The position numbers and the translations under genes are program-made. Below are positions 31,453 through 40,904 of a DNA stretch of 64,000 nt, one piece after another. Under the pieces are notes generated by a model. That model was not told the origin of the DNA, did no database searches, and was given only the letters and a program-made list of their open reading frames with translations. The DNA is from an uncultured Verrucomicrobia subdivision 3 bacterium (GTDB lineage Bacteria > Verrucomicrobiota > Verrucomicrobiia > Limisphaerales > UBA11358): assembly GCA_903878805.1 (NCBI GenBank), contig CAIRJF010000012.1, forward strand, positions 1 to 64,000. Direction: 5' to 3'. Numbering within the stretch: the stretch's first letter is position 1; every line of letters starts with the position of its first letter.

Positions 31453-32439
31453 ATGAAAAAACTTCAATCCATTTTTGCCGCAGTTTGCGTCGCGGCGCTT
31501 GTTTCCGGCTGTGGCAAATCTGATTCTTCCGCAAATGGCGGCGGGCCGGCTCCGGCGGCCGGCAAAAAACTGAAGCTGGCGTTCGTCTCCAACAACGCGG
31601 CGACGTTCTGGACGATTGCACGTTCGGGTTGCGACGCAGCGGCGGCGGAACTTGGCAATGTGGACGTGGATTTTCGGATTCCCTCGACCGGCAGCGCTGC
31701 CGAGCAGCAGCAGATTCTCGACGACCTCGTCGCGAAAGGTGTTGATGGCATCGCGGTCAGCCCGATTGACCCGAAGAACCAGATTGATTTTCTGAACAAG
31801 ATCGCGGCCTCCACGTTGTTGATCACCTGTGACAGCGATGCGGCGGACAGCAAACGCGTCTGCTACATCGGCACGGACAATTTCGCGGCGGGGCAGCAGG
31901 CCGGCAAGCTGATCAAGGAAGCGCTGCCCAACGGCGGCAAGATCATGGTGTTCGTTGGTTATGCCGACGCACAAAACGCCAAAGATCGTTTTGGCGGCAT
32001 CAAGAATGAACTTGAAGGCTCGAACATCGAAGTCATTGACCTCCGCACCGATGATACGGACACGGTTCGGGCGCAGAAAAATGCCGAAGACACGCTTGTA
32101 AAATATCCCGACATCTCCGCGCTCGTCGGTCTTTACAACTACAATGGCCCGGCAATTTTGAATGCCGTCCGTTCAGCAGGCGCGGCGGGAAAGGTGAAAA
32201 TTGTCTGCTTTGATGAGAATGCCGAGACGCTTGACGGCGTGGCCAGCGGCGACATTTATGGCACGGTCGTCCAGCAGCCGTTTGAGTTCGGCAAACAGTC
32301 CATCACCAAGATGGCGAAGTATCTCGGCGGCGACAAAGCCGCGCTCGCCGGCGGCAAGCAGATCATCCCCACGCGTAGCCTGAAGAAGGATGACATTGCC
32401 GGCTTCAAGGCTGATTTGGCAAAAATTCTCGGCAAATAA
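31453..32439 (+). CDS. sugar ABC transporter substrate-binding protein (RbsB-like)
   Basis: Lipobox VSGCG; KLKLAFVSNNAATFWTIARSGCDAAAAELGNVDV...GVDGIAVSPIDP. Confidence 0.88.
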   Translation: MKKLQSIFAAVCVAALVSGCGKSDSSANGGGPAPAAGKKLKLAFVSNNAATFWTIARSGCDAAAAELGNVDVDFRIPSTGSAAEQQQILDDLVAKGVDGIAVSPIDPKNQIDFLNKIAASTLLITCDSDAADSKRVCYIGTDNFAAGQQAGKLIKEALPNGGKIMVFVGYADAQNAKDRFGGIKNELEGSNIEVIDLRTDDTDTVRAQKNAEDTLVKYPDISALVGLYNYNGPAILNAVRSAGAAGKVKIVCFDENAETLDGVASGDIYGTVVQQPFEFGKQSITKMAKYLGGDKAALAGGKQIIPTRSLKKDDIAGFKADLAKILGK

Positions 32440-32452
32440 AATTAAAACTGAG

Positions 32453-32502
32453 AAATACTCAATCCATGCGACATAATTTTCGTTCTCATGTTTAGAGTAT
32501 TT
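32453..32502 (+). promoter_or_regulatory. SBP/ATPase intergenic stem-loop
   Basis: AAATACTC (32453-32460) / GAGTATTT (32495-32502), perfect 8-bp arms in the gap between the two ABC genes. Confidence 0.35.
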
Positions 32503-32526
32503 AGCGGCTGAATAAATTAAGAAATC

Positions 32527-34050
32527 ATGAGCAACGGCCCGCTTCTTTCCATGCGCGGAATCGGCAAACGGTTCCCCGGCGTCATCGCGTTGGACAACGT
32601 CTCGCTCGACATCGGCGCGGGCGAGGTCGTCGCGTTGTGCGGCGAGAACGGTGCAGGCAAATCCACGCTGATGAAAATCCTCGGCGGCGTCTATCAGCCG
32701 GATGCCGGGGAAATTTTGATGGACGGCGTGGCGGTGAAAATCAACAACGTCACCGATTCGATGAAATTGCGCGTCGCCTTTATTCATCAGGAGTTGAACG
32801 TCCTCGACAATCTTGACGTGGCGGCGAATGTGTTTCTTGGCCGCGAGCCAAAAAATGCGCTCGGCCTGATTGACTTCAAAAAAATTCACGCGGACACGGA
32901 GCCGTTGCTCAAGCGCCTCGGCCTCGATGTTTCCAGTAAAACGCCGTTGGAAAAATTGTCCATCGCGCAGAAGCAGATGGTGGAGATTGCGAAAGCGCTG
33001 TCGCTTAATTCGCGCATCATCATCATGGACGAGCCGACGTCGAGTCTCACGTTGACGGAGACGGACCGCTTGCTGGAACTGGTATGTGAATTAAGCGAGC
33101 AGGGCGTGAGTGTCGTTTATATTTCGCATCGCCTCGGCGAAGTGGAGCATTGCGCCGACCGCGTGGTGGTCTTACGCGACGGCAAGAATGCCGGCGAACT
33201 GCCGCAATCCGAGGTCAGCCACGACCGCATTGTGAGCCTCATGGTCGGTCGCGAAATCAAAAGTTGCTACACTGCTTCCGCCGGCGCAAAGACACCGGGT
33301 TATTTCAAAGTCCGCAACGCGCGTTCCAGCCGTTACCCGGCGAAGACCGTTGAGTTCGATGCGGCGCGTGGCGAAATTTTGGGATTCGCCGGACTGGTCG
33401 GGGCCGGGCGCTCGGAAATTGTCAAGGCCATGGTCGGCCTCGATAATGGCGGCAGTGCCGAGGTCACGATTGGAGACGAAAAAATTTCCATCAATAAACC
33501 CGCCGATGCCATTGGCCACGGAATTTTTCTGGTGCCGGAAGATCGGCGCGGCGAAGGTCTCGTCACGGCGATGACCGTGCGCGAAAACACCACGTTACCG
33601 TCGTTGGAAAAATATTCCACATTCAACCTCATCAGCCAGAAACGCGAACGCAAGGTAACGGACGAGCAGATTAAATCGTTGAAAATCAAAACGCCGAGTG
33701 GCGAGGCACTGGTTTTGAATTTGAGCGGCGGCAACCAGCAAAAAGTCGTCCTCGGCAAATGGCTCTCGATGAATCCGAAGGTGATGATTCTTGACGAGCC
33801 GACGCGCGGGATTGATGTTGGCGCTAAGGCGGAAATTTACCGGCTCATGCGCGAACTGGCCGACGGCGGCGGCGTGATTCTGATGATCAGTTCCGACATG
33901 GAGGAAGTTTTGAATGTCAGCGACCGCGTGGCCGTGATGCACGAGGGCAAAATCACCGGCGTCCTTGAACGCGCGGATTGTAACGAGGAAAACGTGATGA
34001 ATCTCGCCGTCGGCAAAACCATCTCGGCGGCAAAAGCGGCGGTGAATTGA
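32527..34050 (+). CDS. sugar ABC transporter ATP-binding protein (RbsA/XylG-like, two ABC domains)
   Basis: CGENGAGKSTLMKILGG; IIMDEPTSSL; LSGGNQQKVVLGKWLSMNPKVMILDEPTRGIDVGAK. Confidence 0.92.
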   Translation: MSNGPLLSMRGIGKRFPGVIALDNVSLDIGAGEVVALCGENGAGKSTLMKILGGVYQPDAGEILMDGVAVKINNVTDSMKLRVAFIHQELNVLDNLDVAANVFLGREPKNALGLIDFKKIHADTEPLLKRLGLDVSSKTPLEKLSIAQKQMVEIAKALSLNSRIIIMDEPTSSLTLTETDRLLELVCELSEQGVSVVYISHRLGEVEHCADRVVVLRDGKNAGELPQSEVSHDRIVSLMVGREIKSCYTASAGAKTPGYFKVRNARSSRYPAKTVEFDAARGEILGFAGLVGAGRSEIVKAMVGLDNGGSAEVTIGDEKISINKPADAIGHGIFLVPEDRRGEGLVTAMTVRENTTLPSLEKYSTFNLISQKRERKVTDEQIKSLKIKTPSGEALVLNLSGGNQQKVVLGKWLSMNPKVMILDEPTRGIDVGAKAEIYRLMRELADGGGVILMISSDMEEVLNVSDRVAVMHEGKITGVLERADCNEENVMNLAVGKTISAAKAAVN

Positions 34051-34130
34051 GTTTTTGGCCGCAGTTTATTGCAGCCGGTTTCAACCGGGTGTTTCAGCTG
34101 CACCCTTAATTTTTAGTCGGTGGCCGGATT

Positions 34131-35141
34131 TTATCTTGCCCCAATCAGAGCCGCGACTTTCTCGGCAATTATTTTTTCACAGCGGGCGACTTCCTCTTTT
34201 CGCAAATTCAAATAATCGTCGGCGATACTTTGCAGGTCGTCTACGTTGTAGAGATAGACGTTGTCGAGTGAATTGACGGCGGGGTCAATGTCGCGCGGCA
34301 CGGCGATGTCAATCAGCAGCAGCGGGCGATTTTTGCGGCGCTTCATCAACGGCTCCAGCTTGGCGCGATCCAAAATATGCTGCGGGGCGGCGGTGCTGCT
34401 GATGGCGATGTCAATGCGCTCAAATTCCTCCGGCCAATGCTCAAACGGCACGGCGCGTCCGCCGAGTTCGGCGGCGAGCGTCGCAGCGCGTTCGGGCGAA
34501 CGGTTGGTGACGGTGATTTTTTTTACGCCGCGCGATTGCAACGCGCGCGCCGTTTTCTCGCTCGTCTCGCCGGCGCCGATGACGAGGACTTCATGCTCGG
34601 CAAGCGAGCTGAAAATTTTTTCTGCGAGTTCCACGGCGGCGGACATGACGGAAACGCTGCCGCGCTGGATGTTCGTCGCGGTGCGGATGTGTTTGGCGAC
34701 GTTGAAGGCGCGTTGGAAGGCCTTGTTCAGCCGCGCGCCGGTGTGCTGGTGCGCGAGTGCAAGTTCGTAGGCGTCCTTGAGCTGGCCAAAAATTTCCGTC
34801 TCGCCGATGACCATGGAATCAAGACCGCTCGCGACTTTGAAAAGATGGTTCAGACTTTGCGGTTCGGCGAATGAATAAATTTCATCGCCGAGCGCTCTCT
34901 CGAAGGCGTGGTGGGCAATCAGAAACTTTTTAATTTCTGCGCACGCCGCGTGCGGGGCAAGCGTAGTCGCGGCATAAATTTCCACCCGGTTGCAGGTCGA
35001 GAGAATGGCTGCTTCAGTGGCAATTCCCGATTCACGCAGGGCGGCGAGCGCATCGGGAATGGTTTCGTCGGCAAACGCGAAGCGTTCGCGCAGTTCCACG
35101 GGCGATGTGCGATGGCTCAAACCGATGACGACAACGCTCAT
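34131..35141 (-). CDS. hemA: glutamyl-tRNA reductase
   Basis: MSVVVIGLSHRTSPVELRERFAF...STCNRVEIYA...GETEIFGQLKDAY; start corrected from the extended ORF. Confidence 0.94.
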   Translation of the reverse strand: MSVVVIGLSHRTSPVELRERFAFADETIPDALAALRESGIATEAAILSTCNRVEIYAATTLAPHAACAEIKKFLIAHHAFERALGDEIYSFAEPQSLNHLFKVASGLDSMVIGETEIFGQLKDAYELALAHQHTGARLNKAFQRAFNVAKHIRTATNIQRGSVSVMSAAVELAEKIFSSLAEHEVLVIGAGETSEKTARALQSRGVKKITVTNRSPERAATLAAELGGRAVPFEHWPEEFERIDIAISSTAAPQHILDRAKLEPLMKRRKNRPLLLIDIAVPRDIDPAVNSLDNVYLYNVDDLQSIADDYLNLRKEEVARCEKIIAEKVAALIGAR

Positions 35142-35959
35142 TGATTGTGCAGGCTGGAAAAGTGGTTGGTGATGCCAAACGTCAGCAGCAAAAACACGAA
35201 GGCGATGACAATGCCGATGGTGAACCGCCGCGTGGAGCGTCCGAAAAAAAGCCGCGCCACAAGCAATTCCAAATACACCAGCCACATGAGTGCCGACCAG
35301 ATGACTTTTGGGTCGGAGAAATAACGGTCGCCGACGGGGCGTGGCAGTTGCGAGCCGGTGACGAGGCCGATGGTGAACAGCGCGAAGCCGGTGAGCGTCA
35401 GCCGCAGCGTGATGAGTTCGAGCCGCTGGATGGATGGCAGCAGCGAGAGCAACGCGCGGAGCTTGTGAAATTTCAAGTCGTGCTGCTGCATCAAGAACAT
35501 CGCCGCCGCGACCGCCGCCAGACCGAATGCGCCGTAGGATTGGAGAATCGTCGCCGCGTGCAGGCTGCGGAGCGCGCCGGAAAATTCCGGTTTTAATCCG
35601 TGCGGCGGATCGAGCGACGGCATCAGCGCAAAAATTCCGACCGTGAACAAAACCGGCGCGGTGAACGCGGCGAGAAATTTGAAGCGCGGCAGTAGCGAGT
35701 AAACCAGACACGCGAGGCCGAGTGCCCAGAGCAGGAAGGTCGTCGCTTCATAGAGATTGTTGACGGGGCAACTGTGCAGCGTCATGCCGCGTTTGAACAT
35801 TGCGAGCGTGTGGAGCGCGACGCCAGCGGCGAGCAAAAAATAATTCGCCCATTCGTCGCGGCGAAATCCTTTGCGCCAGAGAAAAACGGAATAGAGTGTG
35901 CTCAAACCGTAAAAAATTACGGCGAGCAAAAAACAATGCCGGTCGGTGAACCAAGCCAT
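35138..35959 (-). CDS. cytochrome c biogenesis protein CcsA/ResC-like
   Basis: Polytopic; NNLYEATTFLLWALG; SLHAATILQSYGAFGLAAVAAAMFL; TGSQLPRPVGDRYFSDPKVIWSALMWLVYL. Confidence 0.85.
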   Translation of the reverse strand: MAWFTDRHCFLLAVIFYGLSTLYSVFLWRKGFRRDEWANYFLLAAGVALHTLAMFKRGMTLHSCPVNNLYEATTFLLWALGLACLVYSLLPRFKFLAAFTAPVLFTVGIFALMPSLDPPHGLKPEFSGALRSLHAATILQSYGAFGLAAVAAAMFLMQQHDLKFHKLRALLSLLPSIQRLELITLRLTLTGFALFTIGLVTGSQLPRPVGDRYFSDPKVIWSALMWLVYLELLVARLFFGRSTRRFTIGIVIAFVFLLLTFGITNHFSSLHNQ

Positions 35960-36029
35960 GCGATAGGTTAAGGGCGAAGCGGGCTGGTGCAAAGCGGCAA
36001 GTTGTTTCCGCCATTGAACCGATAGCAAA

Positions 36030-36983
36030 ATGAATTACTTTGCGGCTGTGAAATGTCGTTTAGCCATCGTCATTCTGATTGCCAGCAGTTGGCTCGCGCC
36101 TGCGCAAAAGAATGAGCCGACGATTGACGTCGGCGGACTGTTCGATGCCGCGCAACAATTCGCGCAGGACAATCTCGATCCCGACGTGCTCAAGGCGTTG
36201 CAGCAAGTGGACCGCGACAAGGTCGAGGATTTTCTCAAAAACTATCAGGCGTATCTTCAGGGCGATTATGTTTTGGATGTCGCGCAGTTGAAGGACGCTG
36301 CGACGACCATTCTGCCATTGCTGGACGCGCACGAGGAAACTCAACCTTATGCCGCGTGGCTGCGGTCGCGACTGGATTATTTCGACGTGGTGGAAGAATT
36401 AAAAACCATCGCGCCGCCACCGCCAGCGCCGGGAACAAACCAGCCGCCGCGCGCCGCGAATCCGTCCTTCGCCGTGGAGCAACAGGTCTGGGTGAAAGAA
36501 GTCGCGCCGCGTCCGTGGCCGGAAGCTGCTAAGAAATTTGTGCCGCAATTGAAAATTATTTTTGCCGCCGAACACGTTCCGGTGGAACTCGTGTGGCTCG
36601 CGGAAGTGGAATCTGGTTTTGACGCACACGCGGAGAGTCCGGTGGGTGCGGTCGGCATGTTTCAACTCATGCCGGCGACGGCGAAAGACCTCGGCTTGAG
36701 TTTATTTCCCTTCGACGAGCGCAAACAGCCAGACGCAGCGGCGCACGCGGCAGCCAAGTATTTGCGGTATTTGCACGGCAAGTTTGGCGACTGGCGACTC
36801 GCGGTGGCGGCTTACAACAGTGGCGAAGGCACAGTGCAAAGGCTGTTGAAGCGTTATGAGGCGACGAGCTACGAGCGGATTGCGACGCATCTGCCAGCGG
36901 AAACGCAAATGTATGTGCCCAAAGTCGAGGCGACCATTTTGCATCGCGAAGGCGCGGCGTTGGAAAATTTAAAAGCCGCTTAA
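36030..36983 (+). CDS. lytic transglycosylase (SLT domain)
   Basis: VPVELVWLAEVESGFDAHAESPVGAVGMFQLMPATAKDLGL ... LAVAAYNSGEGTVQRLLKR. Confidence 0.9.
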   Translation: MNYFAAVKCRLAIVILIASSWLAPAQKNEPTIDVGGLFDAAQQFAQDNLDPDVLKALQQVDRDKVEDFLKNYQAYLQGDYVLDVAQLKDAATTILPLLDAHEETQPYAAWLRSRLDYFDVVEELKTIAPPPPAPGTNQPPRAANPSFAVEQQVWVKEVAPRPWPEAAKKFVPQLKIIFAAEHVPVELVWLAEVESGFDAHAESPVGAVGMFQLMPATAKDLGLSLFPFDERKQPDAAAHAAAKYLRYLHGKFGDWRLAVAAYNSGEGTVQRLLKRYEATSYERIATHLPAETQMYVPKVEATILHREGAALENLKAA

Positions 36984-37741
36984 ATCTTCCGTAAGGAACC
37001 GTCGGCTTGCATGGCTGCGACCAGATTAAAAATGTCGCGTTGCGCGCAAAACGCCACGTCGTCGCGCAGATCAGGATTCGCGAGCAGACGCTGGCCGTTT
37101 TCGGATGTGCCGATACTTTTCTCCAGATTCGTCAGCATGGCCTGCACATAAGCGGCGCGGGCAGCGGTCGAATTGGCGGACTTGCTTGCGTGTGTATTTT
37201 TGCCGGATGAAAGCAAATCCACCAGCGCGCCCGCCGCGATGATGTCTTCCGCCGCCGGATTTTCGCCCGTGCCGGCGCAGACGAGGAGAATTTCATTTTG
37301 CCCGCGCAGAAAATCCGCCGTGGCCGCGAGGTTCAGGAATGACGCGGCCAAAACGATTTTTGCTTTGGCGCACGCCTGCAATGCGCGTGTGCCGTTGGTC
37401 GTGGTGCTGACAATAATTTTTCCGCGCACGCGTTCCGGCGTGTATTCGCGAGGCGAATTGCCAAGATCGAAATCAATGCCGTTTGCAGAAATGCGGACGC
37501 CATTGCGCTCGCCGCCCAACAAAATCATTTCTGCCTTCTGCCTTCTGCCTTCTGCCTTTTTCCAGTCCAGCGCCTCGGCGATTTCGCTGACGGGGATGAT
37601 GGCTTGGGCGCCGTGGTGCAGCGCGGTCACAAACGTGCTGGTCGCGCGCAGCACGTCGAACACGACGCACGCGGTCGCGCGCAGATCGCGTTGGGCGAGC
37701 GCGGGCAATTCCGCCGGCGTCAGGATGGTTTCAATTTTCAT
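36980..37741 (-). CDS. comB: 2-phosphosulfolactate phosphatase ComB-like
   Basis: ACVVFDVLRATSTFVTALHHGAQAIIPV ... LLGGERNGVRI ... DLGNSPREYTPE ... STTTNGTRALQAC. Confidence 0.88.
   Translation of the reverse strand: MKIETILTPAELPALAQRDLRATACVVFDVLRATSTFVTALHHGAQAIIPVSEIAEALDWKKAEGRRQKAEMILLGGERNGVRISANGIDFDLGNSPREYTPERVRGKIIVSTTTNGTRALQACAKAKIVLAASFLNLAATADFLRGQNEILLVCAGTGENPAAEDIIAAGALVDLLSSGKNTHASKSANSTAARAAYVQAMLTNLEKSIGTSENGQRLLANPDLRDDVAFCAQRDIFNLVAAMQADGSLRKI
37529..37556 (-). repeat. (TTCTGCC)x4 heptanucleotide tandem repeat inside comB
   Basis: Four exact 7-bp units read directly; encodes the AEGRRQKAE stretch. Confidence 0.9.
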
Positions 37742-37810
37742 TTTGCGTCGCGCGAAGGTCGCGAAGGCGGCGAAGAAATTTGCAGGCTATCTACATATTA
37801 GGCTGCATTT

Positions 37811-38395
37811 TCAATCGAAAATGTAAAACCATTTATCATTAAGTCGTCTTCCCATCCAGTCGTTTTTTATCCACCAATCATCTGGCGGATTCTCGCCTGA
37901 TGAGCGATATAAATATCCCCAATGCTTGACTGGAAAACTACCGCCAACGAAAAACGTAACTGTCAAAATTCCGTTGGTCGTTCTGTCAGCCCAAACCGCA
38001 TAGGCCAACTTTGCGTCCGGGCCAGATAAAACCACCCGCGTCGGCGTGTTAGACACTACAATCTGACCGCCTTCCATCTGCTGAATAAGAGCTGTGTAAC
38101 GCGGCATCACTCGTGCAAACCCTGCATCCATCAAGTGAGGCGAAACGCTTCTAGTGACAACCATAGTCGCCATACAAATAGCCACCGGAATAAATGCTCG
38201 AAAACGGCAACGCTGCCAACAGGTAAACACACACACGATGCTGGCAATCCATGCCGCAAAATACGCGACATTCACTGGCATCGTGAGCAGCTTAATTACA
38301 TTAGACTGCCACCAATCAAATGCAAAAACCGCAAGAAGCAAAATGGCGCAAATCGGCGTGACTATTTTTCCGATGGGTGGCATATGCAGTCTCAC
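37811..38395 (-). CDS. hypothetical membrane protein
   Basis: N-terminal TM helices; coherent ORF. Confidence 0.55.
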   Translation of the reverse strand: MRLHMPPIGKIVTPICAILLLAVFAFDWWQSNVIKLLTMPVNVAYFAAWIASIVCVFTCWQRCRFRAFIPVAICMATMVVTRSVSPHLMDAGFARVMPRYTALIQQMEGGQIVVSNTPTRVVLSGPDAKLAYAVWADRTTNGILTVTFFVGGSFPVKHWGYLYRSSGENPPDDWWIKNDWMGRRLNDKWFYIFD

Positions 38396-38504
38396 ATTGT
38401 ATTAAATCGCAATCCATGCACATTCGCGGGCATGATTGATTTTTGCAATTTCAGTTTTCATCAGGCTTATGAAAGTTGACCGGCAAATTTTTATCAAGCA
38501 AAAG

Positions 38505-39398
38505 CTATTTCAATTTCGTCCGCATGTAATGAAAAAGATATTGCTGGGCGTAACCGGCGTGCGGGCCGAAATGCGTGGCGGCAAAGCGGCGCAGGCGTGG
38601 CGCGCTGGCGCGGCGGCGCGGGAAATAAAGCCGTTGCAGCGCGCGTTCAATCCAGACATCCACGGGAAACGCGGAATCAAATCCGTAGGCGAAGAGCAAA
38701 ACGCAGTCGGCAATCTTCCCGCCCACGCCGCGCAGTTTCATCAGTTCCGCGCGCGCTTCGGCGTAATTCAGCGTGCGGATTTTTTCCAGATCGAATTTCC
38801 CCTCGGCAATCTGCCGCGCGGCGGCGAGGAGGTTTGGCGCGCGGAAACCCATTTTGCAGGCGCGGAGGTCGGCTTCGGTGCAGGCGGCGAGGCGTTCGGC
38901 GGATGGGAATGAGTAAAACAAATCGCCCCTCATTCGACCTTCCGCCACCTTCTCCCCGTCGGACGTGGAGAAGGACGGGATGAGGGGATTTCCAAAACGT
39001 TCGCAGAGCAGGGCGGTGATCTGCCGGATTTGGACAATCTGCTTTGTGGAAGACAAAATGAACGACGCGAGGCATTCCCACGAGTCTTGCCGGAGTAATC
39101 GCAATCCGGGACAAGCGGCGACGGCGGCACGCATCGGTTCGTCGTCGGGAAAAGTTTTCAGGACGGCAGACAAATCAGTTTCCGTTTGCAAAAACTGGCG
39201 GAGAAAATTCCAGTCGCCGACCGGCGCGGAACTGGCGGCATGGATGCCATGTTCAACTTGCGTGAGCTGGACGAATTTGTTTCCGACGACGCCGTGCCAG
39301 GAATTTTCATTTTTTTGCCAGCGAAAAACCTGGCCGGAATCAAGCGTGGCCGCGAGGTCGTAATCGCGGACGGGCAGGAGGATTTCCGACGCGGGCAT
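38505..39398 (-). CDS. 8-oxoguanine DNA glycosylase (OGG1/AlkA-like)
   Basis: DLAATLDSGQVFRWQ ... DSWECLASFILSSTKQIVQIRQIT ... LMKLRGVGGKIADCVLLFAYGFDSAFPVDVWIERAL. Confidence 0.88.
   Translation of the reverse strand: MPASEILLPVRDYDLAATLDSGQVFRWQKNENSWHGVVGNKFVQLTQVEHGIHAASSAPVGDWNFLRQFLQTETDLSAVLKTFPDDEPMRAAVAACPGLRLLRQDSWECLASFILSSTKQIVQIRQITALLCERFGNPLIPSFSTSDGEKVAEGRMRGDLFYSFPSAERLAACTEADLRACKMGFRAPNLLAAARQIAEGKFDLEKIRTLNYAEARAELMKLRGVGGKIADCVLLFAYGFDSAFPVDVWIERALQRLYFPRRRASAPRLRRFAATHFGPHAGYAQQYLFHYMRTKLK
38926..38987. repeat. palindromic interspersed repeat inserted in frame in the OGG-like gene
   Basis: CCCCTCAT (38926-38933)/ATGAGGGG (38980-38987) and CCTTCTCC (38948-38955)/GGAGAAGG (38967-38974). 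Confidence 0.75.
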
Positions 39399-39401
39399 GA
39401 T

Positions 39402-40085
39402 TCAGGATTTTCCCAGATTCAGATTTGGCACGAGCGACGGGGCTTTCGCGAACGCGCGCGGAAAAAATTTCTTTCCGAAAAATTGCCAGACCAATTCAAT
39501 CGCCACCGCCGCCGCCGCCGCGTAGCCTGCGCCGATGAGCGCGCCCGCCAGCACGTCGCTCGGATAATGCACGCCGTTGTAGATGCGCGAAAAAGATACG
39601 CTCAGGGCGAGTGGCAGCATGAACCACAGGCTGCGGCGGTAGAATAAAAAGAGCGTCATAGTGGCGGCGAAAAAATTGGCGGCGTGCGCGGAGGGCATGC
39701 TGTTATGACTGCCTTTGTCGGCAGCCATGTTGATGCCGTCAATGTTGATTTCCGGCGCGACGTAGCCTTTGCCGACGACGCCGAAGAGCCGCGCCTCCGG
39801 CACCGTGACGAATGGCCGTGCGCGATGGACGGCTTGTTTGATCGGATTGCAAATTAAACCGTCATTCGTCGCGACGATGAAAAGTGTGAACACCACGCAC
39901 AGTCGCAAACGGCGGTTTCCGAAGATTAGCAGGGCGAGGCCGACGGCGATGGCGAGGCCGAGAAAATAATTCTTCACGCCGTTGCTGCCGCTCAAGACCG
40001 GCATCAGCCAGTCGAAGAAAGGATTGACGAGCGAACGGTTGCCAAACAGGAACAGTTTCGTGTCGAGTGCTTGCAGCCAGTGCAT
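39402..40085 (-). CDS. PAP2-family phosphatase
   Basis: KQAVHRARPF ... NSMPSAHAANFFAATMTLFL ... YNGVHYPSDVLAGALIGAGYA. Confidence 0.85.
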   Translation of the reverse strand: MHWLQALDTKLFLFGNRSLVNPFFDWLMPVLSGSNGVKNYFLGLAIAVGLALLIFGNRRLRLCVVFTLFIVATNDGLICNPIKQAVHRARPFVTVPEARLFGVVGKGYVAPEINIDGINMAADKGSHNSMPSAHAANFFAATMTLFLFYRRSLWFMLPLALSVSFSRIYNGVHYPSDVLAGALIGAGYAAAAAVAIELVWQFFGKKFFPRAFAKAPSLVPNLNLGKS

Positions 40086-40139
40086 CGCGGGAAAGGTAGC
40101 GGGAAAACTGAAGTTGGAAAACTGAATTGCGTGCGGCGA

Positions 40140-40904
40140 TTATTTCGGCGGCGCTTGCGGAAAATTGATTTGTTCTTTCACTTCAAAACGAAACATCCGC
40201 TTTTGCATCCAGCGCACGGCGAACAAATCATAAATCGTGACGAACAGCCGGTTCATCACGCCGTAGTTGCTCTGGCCGGTGAGCCGCGTGTGGTGGCTGA
40301 TGGGAATTTCGGTGACGACAAAACCTTCAATGCGAAACAGCGTCGGCATGAAACGGTGCATGCCTTTGAAAAATTTTAATCGGGCGGCGCATTCGCGCTT
40401 GAAGATGCGATAGCCGCAGGCGGAATCGCTGACGGTTTCTTGCGTAATGCGATTGCGAATGCCGTTGGCGATTTTGGAAGAAACTTGGCGCACCCAGGAA
40501 TCGCCTTGCGCGCGCGCGGCCACGCGCGAGCCGCAGACACAGTCGGAATCGCCGCGCTGAATGGCTTCGAGAAAGCGCGGCAGTTCGCGCGGATGATTTT
40601 GCAAATCGGCGTCGAGCGTGGCAATGAAACGACCAGTCGCTGCTTGAATTCCGGCCCACACGGCGGCGGACTGACCGCAGTTACGATTGAGTCGCACGGC
40701 GCGAATGCGTTTGTCGTCAGCACCGAGCTTTTGCAGAATGTTCCAGGAATCATCGCGGCTGACATCGTCGGCGATGACGATTTCGTATGAAATTTTAAGC
40801 GGTTCGAGCGCGTCGCGGATGGCGGTAACGAGCGGAATCAGATTTCCCTGTTCGTTGTAGCAGGGCGCGACGATGCTCAAGGTGGGCGTTTCCATCGTGC
40901 TCAA
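40140..40904 (-). CDS. glycosyltransferase family 2 (DPM/ArnC-like)
   Basis: LSIVAPCYNEQGNLIPLVTAIRDAL...DDVSRDDSW...ATLDADLQNHPRELPRFLE. Confidence 0.9.
   Translation of the reverse strand: MSTMETPTLSIVAPCYNEQGNLIPLVTAIRDALEPLKISYEIVIADDVSRDDSWNILQKLGADDKRIRAVRLNRNCGQSAAVWAGIQAATGRFIATLDADLQNHPRELPRFLEAIQRGDSDCVCGSRVAARAQGDSWVRQVSSKIANGIRNRITQETVSDSACGYRIFKRECAARLKFFKGMHRFMPTLFRIEGFVVTEIPISHHTRLTGQSNYGVMNRLFVTIYDLFAVRWMQKRMFRFEVKEQINFPQAPPK

Noticed and set aside
34051-34130. Remnant permease after the ABC ATPase
   Set aside because: The 80-bp gap contains short hairpins (CCGGTT-TC-AACCGG) but no readable permease fragment.
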